Source: Salvator merianae (Eukaryota > Chordata > Lepidosauria > Squamata > Teiidae). From it: a stretch of 64,000 nt of DNA. Position numbers and translations under genes: made by a program. The notes below the pieces were generated by a model that made no database searches, was not told the origin of the DNA, and was given only the letters and a program-made list of their open reading frames with translations. The stretch spans positions 4,813,837 through 4,877,836 of the forward strand of contig QVOM02000103.1 in NCBI GenBank assembly GCA_003586115.2, read 5' to 3'. This document shows, one piece after another, positions 54,245-64,000 of the stretch. The stretch's first letter is position 1; every line of letters begins with the position of its first letter.

Positions 54245-55428
54245 AGAAGAAACTGTAGTCCTTCTTTCCGAAAATCTCTTCACTGAGATGGCTGCAAGAG
54301 CTAATGTCTGTAGGGAGAATACATATGATTTATTCAGTTTGCCTAATCTATGTCCTTGGCAATGTAGGAATGTTCTTTGTTGCTGATTTATTAGTGTTTT
54401 GCCCAGCCTTGACTGAAATGAGTTGTCAGGGGATTGGGCTTTTGCTTCTGAGATTATTTCATAGTCTAATAAATGTAACCATCAGGAAGATTTTATTGAA
54501 GGACATACAGCCTTTCTTTTTCTTAATTTTATCCCTTTTCCCCTTTAAAAAGAACACTTAAGAACTTTCATTTCAGGAAATAATTTCTTCCTTATGCTTC
54601 CAACACGTATGTAGAATGACCTTTCATGTTTATTATGACATCTATTTCTTTTTCAGATAGTTTTTACTTGCTGCTTCCTTCATAATGACTATCATCTTTC
54701 TTTCTGTGATCCCGGATGGATATAGCATAATTTTGTATTTTTCAAAGCATGCTCTAGATCAGGATAGTCAATACAATTCTTGCCAGATGTTGGATTGCAG
54801 TTCTTATCAGCCCCATCCAGCATGGCCCTATGCTCAGGAATAATAGGATTTCTAGTTCAACAATATCTGGAAGACACCATTTTGGCTATTCCATTCTATA
54901 GTAATTCATCTAGTGGGAAATTCTTGAACATCTGCCATGAATCTTCTGTGGTATTGTGTTATAGTCACTTAAGAATCTGGACAGTGTTTTTTCAGCCTTA
55001 GCCCTGAACCATGTAAATAGTGAAGATGGCGCAGAACATGTTCAATTCCCTTTTGTATTTTCACATTTCAGATGCAAACATTGTTCCTGACAAGCTCTCT
55101 TTAAGGCAAGACTGTTCACTACTACTAGTCTTCTCCACTATGGAAACCAAATAAGCTTCTAAGGAAAGATCAAATACCTTCAAAACCAGAGGGGGAAACT
55201 AAGATTTTATTTACTAATAATTAGCTTATAGATACAACTGGAGTTGAAACTTGCGTACTAACCTTGCATACTTATTAAAAAGCATGACCCATGGCACTCA
55301 TTGTCATTGGACTAACATTTTTGCAAGCTGCTTAGAGTTACACAGATGCACACAAAGGCACATAAGCAAGAAAACTGACAGCTGCAAGCCTGGTATTTGA
55401 TGTGCAGGAGCTAGGCCAGTGGTCTAAT
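54245..55428. other. No recognised feature
   Basis: AT-rich; no element ends, exon or RNA gene recognised. Confidence 0.35.
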
Positions 55429-55470
55429 GTGCGCGCGCGCACACACACACACAGAAAGAGAGAGAGAGAT
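55429..55470 (+). repeat. Compound (GC)n(AC)n(GA)n microsatellite
   Basis: Alternating purine-pyrimidine GCGCGC…ACACAC (55429-55455), of Z-DNA-prone type, followed by GAGAGA. An A/GAA-rich run lies nearby at 55561-55597. Confidence 0.9.
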
Positions 55471-55597
55471 CAGGATTCAAACTCAGTAGTGTGTTAAAAA
55501 AGAGACCTACTGGAGTTTTGGTAATTTTGACCTGACAAAGTCAAATGATTCTCGTAGCAAAAAGAAAAAAAGAAGAAGAAGAAAAAGAAGAAGAAGT

Positions 55598-56342
55598 AGA
55601 AATAGATTTTACTGTGACAATTTTTAAAAATTGCTGGTAAAATACACAATGATCCCTGAGAATGACAGACTCAGATGTTCCTACAAAATTATTTTCCTAT
55701 GAAAATTCTCTTTTTCTCTTTGAGTCCATTTATATGAGTGGGTGAAAAAACTTTTAGTGGCATAGTGGGTACATATAAGCTGCTCAATACAAATGGAATA
55801 TATATATTTATGTACCTTACCAGTGCAAAGTATAACTGTACATCTCCACAGTTATTCCTCATGTTAACACTATGGTTCTGTTTACACAAAACACTAGGCA
55901 GTGAAAAAACTATGGACAATGCGGGGAAAGAGTTTATGGGGACTCTGGAGTCCTAGTCTACTAGTGTAAGTCAATGGCAGCATAGAGCTGAGACTGACAT
56001 CCCTTACTTAATCTGCTGTATTAGGATATGCCAGAATAAAGCATGACTTTCTGGAATATCTATTCTTTATTCCAGAATATCCAAATATGGTGGGATAAAT
56101 AAGCAATGTTTGATGCATCCCCAGTCAACCAATGTGAGTCAACAGAATATGGAATGGAGACACCCCCACCCTTACCTCCACTCCCACCTCCACTCAACCA
56201 GTGATGCTGCAGAAATTAGACCCACTATTCATGTATGCCTGAAGGAGGGGAGTTCCAGGCTATCAATGTATGTCTATAGTGACTCAGAGGACAAATCACA
56301 TTATGGAAAATGTCCAGGATTGGATTGAACAAGTAAAACCAC
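55598..56342. other. No recognised feature
   Basis: Nothing recognised. Confidence 0.35.
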
Positions 56343-56370
56343 ATCATCATCATCATCATTATTATTATTA

Positions 56371-56426
<56 letters not shown>
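56343..56426 (+). repeat. (ATC)n(ATT)n microsatellite
   Basis: Begins with six ATC units, then about 21 ATT units with one interruption (ATC near 56370). Long His/Tyr or Ile frames across it are artefacts. Confidence 0.95.
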
Positions 56427-56849
56427 ATATAAAAAAGCAAAATTGTGCTATTTATGTTTATGTAAAAGCAAAATTGTGCCATTTATGTTTATTATTTATA
56501 TTTGTTTTGTTTTATTTATTATTTGCAACTGTATATTTGAGCAAAATAACATGTTTAAACATGAGCCTAAATTAAAATAATATTAAATTGAATAAGATAA
56601 TGCATATTCTACAATATTATCAGTCTAGCAATCTAACCTTGATTAAAAATATTTAATGAAACACCTTTTATTCATATGTAATATGAATTCATCCCATTCA
56701 TACTCCTACCACAAACTTTAACAATTATTGTTCCTTAATTTTCTTAGTCATGGAAGCAATCATAGGCAGCTGCTTTATTATCTCATTATTTCAATCAGCC
56801 ATGAAATAGCAAATTGTTTGTGTTGATAGATCTTACTTCCATGCTAGTT

Positions 56850-57150
56850 GTGGTGCAATAAACCTTTTGTATAGCACTTCATTTAATTTACAGTATGAAA
56901 TATAATGAACCAGGTCTTCCACTTGAGCTTCACCATAGATACAAATCAATTTCTCCACTGGAATGTCTATATGCCTCCTATCTATATATTTCCTTATTTG
57001 ATAAACAGCCTTCTTATTTGTAGATTTGGAAGGGATTCCAAGAATGTTGCAAGACCTTTACCTTATCTGATATGCCAATAAAATTTAATAAACTTAGAGC
57101 CCTGTGCAAAATTTGCATCTTCCCTGTATTTTATAGAATGCACACATCCC
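56850..57150 (-). repeat. Degenerate non-LTR retrotransposon fragment
   Basis: The minus strand of about 56870-56985 reads PVEKLICIYGEAQVEDLVHY and ISYCKLNEVLYKRFI, resembling the C-terminal Cx…VEDLxHYxxxC zinc-knuckle-like segment of several LINE ORF2 proteins. GCACACATCCCTA at 57140-57152 looks like a hAT-like MITE end. The family cannot be fixed by eye. Confidence 0.35.
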
Positions 57151-57152
57151 TA

Positions 57153-58321
57153 AATATAGGGGATTTTACATTATTCATCTTTGTGTGGTCTAGCCCACAT
57201 TGATCTATTAAATTGAGACAATCCAATGCCTATCTTCCTTAAAGAGTTGCTCTTGGAAACATTTTGTATTATTTATGTGAAATCAAATGTTAATGTTTTT
57301 ATTTCCCATCAGAAGATGAGGGAAATGCAGAGTCATTTAACGAAGCCTGATACTGCATATTCCAGGATACTGTTTATTATAGCTTATTTCCAGGTGTTTA
57401 AGCTTGTTGTACAAAAATCACACAAGTCATGCAAGATTGAAGGAGGTGGAAGTAACCCTGTGAGGATCTTATATGGACTTCTTCTCTTCCTCAGGCCCTA
57501 GGGAATAACGGCACTCTGTGCAAATATTATGAAACAGAAAGTAAATGTGAACAAGCCATGACATTACTGAAAAATAGGCAATTAGTATCCATTTTGGGTC
57601 ATAGCTTTATGTCAAGTAGATTAGATGAGGATCAGAAAGATCATATTGTATGAAATAGAATAGTTTGTGGGATGTTGACAGAAAACATCATGCCTTGACT
57701 TTCAAAATTTGCCTGAGCTTGCATGATGCTGTTATGGCACTGTGAATGTGTTAGAAGTATACAGGGTCTGCACAATCCTGCATACCCATAGCACAGGGGA
57801 TACATTTGGCTGAGTATGGCATCCCCATGTGCCACACTCAGCCAGTGGCCATCCCATCATAAGTGTTTTTTAGAGCTCTGTAGAATGGGAATAAGTGCTC
57901 TACCTTTACAGTGTTCTAATGGGCTATCACTAGTGTTGTTCATCTTATGTCATACTTGTCAAGGAGACACTGGTGGTCCTATTTCTTTAGAAAGAGGAAC
58001 TGGTTTACTTCCAGGTCAATTTTCTGTGTTCCAAAAAAGAAATGTCTCTGATTGGAAACGTTGCAGCTGGGGCATGAAAATTCCCTGGCTGTGATGTTCA
58101 AATGACTGGAGACAGTGGCAGGTGTGCAATCAGCATACCTCACTTTAAGAAGAATATTGTGCATTTAGCTCTCTTTTGAATTGCTTAGAACACTGCTGGG
58201 AGCCCCCACGTGAATGTTGTCTTTCTCTTACATTTTTTTCCCGGAAAAATAAACCTGTATCCATAAGCTATTTCAGAAGATATGTAAAGTGCTTTTATTG
58301 GTTCTGCCATGTTATCAGTTA
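57153..58321. other. No recognised feature
   Basis: No repeat termini or exons recognised. Confidence 0.35.
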
Positions 58322-58387
58322 TTCAAAAATGTATATCCCACTGTCACTTGAAGGTCCCAGGACAGGTTACAGCAAGACAGAAAATTA
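58322..58387 (-). repeat. L2-type LINE 3' tail, antisense
   Basis: AAAATGTATATCCCACTGTC and GAAGGTCCCAGGACAGGTTAC match the antisense L2 tail at 15160-15215 (GCTATCCCACCCTCTGCCTG, AAGGTCTCAGGATAGGTTAT). Confidence 0.55.
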
Positions 58388-58678
58388 AAGCCCTTGATTC
58401 CTGTTGATGGATACATTATCTACAAAACCCATGCTGGATATTCATTTCATATATTTTACTTTTTGTTGCTTCCATTCTCTTTTGTGTCAATATTTGGTTA
58501 AACTTCATCAATGGACAAAAATAATGGATTTTACAACTAAAATGAATATTTTTTGGAATTGATTATTGCTTCCAGAAAGTTTGAAAAGTTAAACCTGTAG
58601 CCTTGTATTTTGAAATAAAATGTTTACCTCTTGAAGCCTATAAAGAAAGCCTCTGCATCTAAAACACTTCTAACATTT

Positions 58679-58750
58679 TATTTATTTATTTAAAATATTT
58701 ATACAGTGATTCCCATTAAAATAGAATCTCGAAGTGGTATACAAAGAAAG
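58679..58750 (-). repeat. L2-type LINE 3' tail, antisense
   Basis: TTATTTATTTATTTAAAATA, then TTCCCATTAAAATAGAATCT and CGAAGTGGTATACAAAG. It is close to 13428-13500 (CTCATTAAAATATAATCTCA, AAATGGTTTACA). Confidence 0.6.
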
Positions 58751-60818
58751 AGACATCTTGGTGCTGCACTTAGTTCATCTACACAACAACTGGGGAAAAA
58801 ATGAAGAATTCTCTGTAGCAGTTCCAGCTTTTTGCTTACTGCCTACAAAACATTTATTCTGCAATTCATGTAAGAAAATTATCTGAAGCTGGAATTGTCT
58901 GTGTTTTCACTTCAGCAGATGGCAAAGATCAAGATTCAATGCATTCAGGAAAATATACTTCATAATTCTCAATGAGATTTTAATTACATCAATGTGGGCT
59001 GTAGAATCAATGTCCAAAATAATTTCTTTGAAAATAAAAATGGCAAGCTTTTTTTTTTTTTCATTTTTGTTTTAAAGAATATCATAACTCCATGGAAACA
59101 CACTACATTATAACTTCTGTTTTGGTTTTTAAGGTCATTTATAAACTGCAGAACATGCAGGAGAAAAACTTCCCACACTTCAAGCAATACACCAATCATA
59201 CAACACTCAAGAGAGAGAGAGAGAGAACTGATAAAATATATTTCATTGACAGAAATTCAACATTTTCCTCTATAGCCTGACTCACTTGATGACTGCAAGT
59301 GAGTATAATTGGGCAAATGAATTATACTGCTAAGAAGCATTCAGATTACTGCTTCACCAACATAATATTTTAGGGCAATAATTTCACATATTTTTCTGAG
59401 TAGGAAACTGGTGTTTTATATAAAACAACACAATACTATGTATATGAATTTCTCTTATGTATCTAATGTACAATCTGATTTTATGGGGAAAATGTGTCTG
59501 CTGTGTCATATAGCAGAATGCTGAAAATCAGGTGACTGCATTTTGACAAGGATTTTGCCAGGAGTTGTCACTGAAATATCAGCTAAAATGAATCTTGAAG
59601 TACAGTTATTTGAGAGTTCCTTATTGGGCATAAATTCTGGAGAATATATACCCAATTGCCACCAAACACTGGTTAGTTAAAAGGCATTTCCCCAAATTTT
59701 AATCATTTGTGTGGCACATTTACAATTAATTTTTGCCCTATCTGCATAGCAGTTGTACTACCATTTGCTATTTAATATTAAAATTTCCTTTCTGTGTTTC
59801 AACTTTATTTAAATAAAAATAGGTGTATCACTTAAAATGTGTACCAGAATACAATGCACAGCTAATTAGATGCACACATTTTGTCACTTCTGCCTAAACA
59901 TTTGAATAATAATAGAGGCGTAACAGCACAGATACTTAGATATGGTTTGTTCCATGGACTGGTGGAATTAGTGAGACTGGTTCTGATTTCCTATTTAGGC
60001 AAAACATATGTACAGGGTTTAAGGGAAAAAAAATCATCTTGATATAGTTATATTAACATTCCTGCTAGTATTTGATTTTTTATTATTATTATTATTGAAA
60101 ACAATGTCAGAAGAACAGTTTGACACCTGTTTTATTTTACACAGCTTTAGGGCAGCCATCTTTTAGAACAGTGTAACTAAACAAAGGTACAGCCAAGGAA
60201 CTTATAACTGGTATCTGGTGCACACTAGTGTTCCACCACCTCTGTGAACTAGATTAAGGGCCAAAAAAATACTTCCAAATTGTATAGCTGTTCTGGTCCT
60301 CACAATTGACACCCTGCCCAACCCTTGCCAGAAATTTGCCCAGCTTCCATAGTTCATATGTTTTGTGTGGCACACAAAGACAGGGCTGAACAGAGCAGTC
60401 TTCCAAAGTAGAATACCTACCTCCATGTTGGAGTTTCAAAAATGATCTTCAGAAGCCTGCATAAACTTCAGAGATGCAAATGCAGCATTTTCCTTGTTAC
60501 AGACCAGTTCTGGAAGCACCAAAGGTTAGACTGGAGGAAAACAGCTTTGAGATGTTGTAGACCTCTTCAAGCAGGTCTACAGTTACACTGGAATAAGACC
60601 TCTTGGAATGGTTTTGGGTTGAAATAGCATAAGTCTCGTGTGGAAGAAAAATTACTAGGCAATCACTTGGTTCAGGCTACTTACCAAGGGCTTGTCTACA
60701 ACTAAGTTTTAATCCAGCTTTAGTCCATTTTTAGAGGTAGAGACCACATCAGCAAAATGACAAGTTATTTTCTCTTGGCATTCTCTAACTTAGAAAATTA
60801 ACCTTTGGGTTACATAGT
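58751..60818. other. No recognised gene
   Basis: AT-rich, non-repetitive, with short (GA)n at 59211-59227 and (TTA)n at 60080-60096. No exon or repeat terminus supported. Confidence 0.35.
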
Positions 60819-61080
60819 GGTTCTGTTTGCATGTTGGCACTTGCTGCTAGCAAGCATCAAGAATGCCTGCTAGCCAAGTACATCCACACCTTGCAAAGGC
60901 TTGAGTGACCAGGAACAGGCTACAGTTGCTCACAGTCATGGATACCTGTGGCATTAGTGCTCCACAACCTTACCAGGAAGTGATAGTCACCTTCTGGTAA
61001 GGTGTGTTTGCACCTACCTAGTGGTGCTGCACCCAGGGCAATAATTATCCCATTCTAAGGTGGAAAGTGAGAAAAGCCCC
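60819..61080. mobile_element. Probable Harbinger-like MITE
   Basis: Left end GGTTCTGTTTGCATGTTGG and right end GTGGAAAGTGAGAAAAGCCCC. The internal phrase GCTAGCAAGCATCAAGAATG echoes the subterminal AGTGAGCGTCAGGAACGCCC of the hairpin-rich family, and CCTTACCAGAAGGTGACTATCACTTCCTGGTAAGG-type arms (about 60970-61002) fold back. No target duplication was confirmed. Confidence 0.5.
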
Positions 61081-62090
61081 AATGTGGAAAGAACCTGGCT
61101 AGTCACTTTGCTCATGTGTTCCATTACTCTGAAGGTGGATTGAAGGTGGATTAAAATTCAGGTATAGATGGACCCCAAGTGTGGAAATGGTCTTTCCCAA
61201 CAGTCAGATGGTGCAAAATACTCTCTAATTTTGCTATTTACTTAGTATGTAGAATGTTGGTGCAGCTTTGAAAAGAGATGTGTACATCATGATTAGAAAG
61301 AAAATGGCTCTGGGAAGAATGCATACAACGGAGTGAATATGTTTGCAACAAGTGCAGAATGTTGCTGAAATTGGAAGGCACTGTTTGACATGAAAGGGAC
61401 CATGAAATGAATGTGTTTTGTAAGAAATAATGTTTGCTAAGTGAGCTGAGGCATCTGTTTTTCAGATATGCAGAGCCGTGTGCTTCCCACTGAAATAAAG
61501 CAGTTTACATACACAACTTTAAAAGGAGGGCATCTGGCAATAGTGAAATATACCAGATCTATTTATTTTGTGTTCCTGAAGTGAACAGTCCAAGATTATC
61601 TCTCGGTCTACTCACAGCCTGTTTTGAGAGAAGTTGCAGAACGGGTTCATCTAAGTCCTATCAAAAAGCAAGACTGATGCTCTTGTATGACACTGCCAAT
61701 TAAATACCTCTAAATGCATGAAGTTTTATTGGGTCTTTGACCAGAAATATATCAATATTCTTTTAAAAGGTACACCAACAGTGTAAAACCAAAGGGAAAA
61801 ACAGGATAGATATTTTAGTATGATAATTATTTAATAACAATCAAATTCTTACTGAATTGAAAAGCACATAAAACTTTGCTTGCTGATAACACATGTTAGG
61901 CTCTTAATCCAGTAACCAATGATGGAATGAGTTGAGGCATGGATTGATGAACATTTCTATAAGCTAAGAGAAACTGATTCCTCTTAAGCTGCTTTCACAC
62001 ACAGTAAAAAAGAAAAAAGTGGCTTGAAAGCTACTGAGAGGTGATAGCATCTGCACACTAATGCCTGTAATTCACATTAAGGGCCTGTTC
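61081..62090. other. No recognised feature
   Basis: AT-rich; a 10-bp duplication GAAGGTGGAT occurs at 61131-61151. Nothing else recognised. Confidence 0.35.
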
Positions 62091-63123
62091 GCACTTTCCA
62101 TGCTAGACTGGGCTAATTAGTCCAATCTAGCATGGAACAGACCCCATCGTGCAGACACAGTCTGCACGATGGGGCCTGAAAACAGACCCCAAGCTGGATA
62201 ATGGCATTCGCCAGTGCGAATGCCATTATTCAGCCTGATGCTTGCCACACAGCGGCCAGCAAGCGTCAGGCTGCTGCCATAGCAACCAGGAGGCCCGCGC
62301 GGTCATTCTAGCCCATTCTAGTGTGGAACAGACCCCATCGTGCAGACACCATCTGCACAATGAGGCCTGAAAACTTGTCTTAGGCTAGATAATGGTGTTC
62401 GTGAGAGCAAACACCATCATCCATTCCTGATGTTCACCATGACAGCATCTGGCAAGCGTCTGGCTGCTGCCGTGGCGACTGCAGCAGCTCCACATGCGGG
62501 CACATGCACAGTGAGCAATGGGGCCTATCCCTTGGGCTGATCACCCCAATGGGGCCAGGCAGACTCAATCAGGGCACCGCAGGCCCAGTTGGGAAGGCCC
62601 AATCGTGCTACAGGAGGAAGGGGTCCAATGCACACGTGTGAGCCGCACCATCGCCGTGCACACTGTGTGGGCCTCCTGGTCACCATGGCAACGGCCTGAT
62701 GTCTGCTGGCTGTTGCTGTGGCAACAGCCCTTTGCGCCTGCGATCGGGCACTGAAATGCTGGACGGGGTGCAGTGTGGCCCCATCCGGCATCTCTGACCC
62801 GATGACCGCAGCGTGGGCCCGACTGGGGCCTTGCATGGGCCCATTCAGGCCCACCTGAAGGAGTAGGTCCCATTGCCCATCATGCATTGCGTGATCGCGA
62901 GATCACGCATGCATGATGGGTGAGCTGATCACCCAGAAGATGGCTGCCACCGTCGTAGACAAGGTAGCTGCGAACGAATTCGGACACCTTTTTACTTATC
63001 TAGCGGTAGTAGGGATTGGCAGTGGATGAGGTCCGCTGCCGGTCGCTATGGCCGTCCTTTGGTGCGAATGCACTTGCTATTGAGCGTTCCTGACTCTCAC
63101 TAGTTACAAGTGTGAACAGGCCC
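62091..63123 (+). mobile_element. Hairpin-rich Harbinger-like MITE, 1033 bp, with internal duplication
   Basis: Both termini are intact: GGGCCTGTTCGCACTTTCC and ACAAGTGTGAACAGGCCC. The flanking trinucleotides TAA and GAC differ, so the target duplication has decayed or the copy is recombinant. Modules: a TAATTA subterminal palindrome (62101-62132), the CCATCGTGCAGACAC hairpin (about 62144-62175), the GGATAATGGCATTCGCC hairpin (62197-62230), and a second diverged set of the same modules from about 62305. The central palindrome is at 62876-62920, and AAGATGGCTGCC at 62937-62948. The 102-120-codon minus-strand frames are compositional. Confidence 0.85.
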
Positions 63124-63548
63124 GACACCTATAGTTAATAGTGAGAAACTTTAAAATACCAGGGCCACTCCATCAATCCTGCAAAGAAACTGATTCTGTC
63201 AAGTCCCTCCTGTTCATCAGCTCAGAGCCATGCTGGGAGTGACAACTTCTGCCTGGTAGTCTATAGGTGGCATCCTAGTTTGCTTTTCCTTCTTGCTGTG
63301 ACTGTATCCTTAAGCTTCGACTGCAGAAGACAAACCACAGTTCTTTCAAAAATACCTTGCCAGGATGAGTGTCTGGACTTGTTGTTTTGTGCCAACTGAA
63401 CTTGAGGACTGTAGCTACCTGTGGCTACTGCTTCTGAGTGTGTGCAGGGCTGGGGTCTGGATCAACTAGCAGCCTGTAACACCTACTATTAAGCTCCTCC
63501 CCCCTGTTCCCCCCAGGGGTCAAGGACGTCTTTTAAGGTTTCATATTG
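63124..63548. other. No recognised feature
   Basis: Nothing recognised. Confidence 0.35.
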
Positions 63549-63599
63549 TGAGCTGCACTGTGAGTCTTTCTAGGCCAAATGACAATATATAAATAAATC

Positions 63600-63600
<1 letters not shown>
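63549..63600 (+). repeat. LINE-like 3' tail feeding a GATA array
   Basis: TGAGCTGCACTGTGAGTCTT and AATGACAATATATAAATAAAT resemble a decayed L2-type 3' end (GTAAGCCGC…TATAAATAAAT). A tetranucleotide array starts directly after it. Confidence 0.45.

Positions 63601-63648
<48 letters not shown>
63601..63648 (+). repeat. (GATA)12 microsatellite
   Basis: Twelve uninterrupted GATA units at the end of a LINE-like tail. The remaining 350 bases of the window hold nothing recognised. Confidence 0.97.
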
Positions 63649-64000
63649 TTTTTTAAAAGCTCTGTAATTCTTTCCTCTCCTTCTGTGCTTTTCAGGCTGT
63701 AAGAAGGGGCAAGGAAGAACTTGTATTACTTGAGTGTTGCCTTAAAATGTCTATGAATATCAAACAAAGATAGTGTAAGGTCAAGTGTCAGGAAGAATAA
63801 AATAAAAATAAAAAGAAGCTAGCAAATAGCAACTGAATGGTCCTGCCCTACATTAGGTGTTCATGATTCTTTTGGGTGAAATTAATCTCAGCCTCAGAAA
63901 GAACAAATCCACTTGAATTAAGATATAGAAATAATTTGGACAGAACAGATCAAGATTTCCAGTAGTGGTGTTGATACCTTCAGATATATTACAATATAGG

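Overview
This window looks like intergenic or deep intronic nuclear DNA from a squamate reptile, possibly a gecko. The inference rests on the mix of repeats: a Bov-B (RTE) LINE, SINEs of the Sauria/squamate type, L2 and CR1 LINEs, a Ty3/gypsy pol remnant, Tc1-like remnants and several families of short hAT-like and Harbinger-like terminal-inverted-repeat elements. No host protein-coding gene, rRNA or functional tRNA gene could be supported. Every open reading frame whose peptide could be recognised belongs to a transposable element.

Layout. 1-15,100: mostly AT-rich unrecognised sequence with a SINE end (1-160), a Harbinger-like MITE with a 3-bp target duplication (1526-2134), two hAT-like MITEs (2322-2674, 6008-6358) and an L2 3' tail near 13.4 kb. 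15,100-19,370: a dense nest of two antisense L2 copies interrupted by a microsatellite, an L1-like fragment and a cluster of MITEs. 20-26 kb: a CR1-type LINE end, an AT microsatellite, a Harbinger-like MITE, a GAAA microsatellite and a decayed Tc1-like transposon. 26.5-29.1 kb: an antisense Ty3/gypsy pol (RT, RNase H, integrase) split by a Harbinger-like MITE. 29.1-31.9 kb: L2 pieces, a 520-bp very GC-rich hAT-like element with a perfect 8-bp target duplication, and an L2 3' end inserted in a hAT-like MITE. 32.9-38.8 kb: MITEs, a tRNA-derived SINE, a degenerate 61-bp tandem repeat and a GA microsatellite. 39.0-42.1 kb: a sense Bov-B LINE split by a 940-bp MITE and by an antisense SINE that contains a 49-base gap of Ns. 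44-48.5 kb: a second Tc1-like remnant with a 1.66-kb insert, an antisense CR1 3' end and a hAT-like MITE with a perfect 8-bp target duplication. 50-64 kb: a possible LTR, several MITEs, microsatellites, LINE tails and a 1033-bp hairpin-rich MITE.

The most unusual signal is a family of four large MITEs (18100-18762, 38066-38810, 39793-40732, 62091-63123). They share Harbinger-like ends (GGGCCTGTTCGCACTT) and are built from a series of long, conserved hairpins. Each also carries an AAGATGGC (YY1-like) motif next to the central palindrome. The window also gives a readable order of nested insertions. Family assignments come from sequence memory and visible hallmarks, not from database searches.
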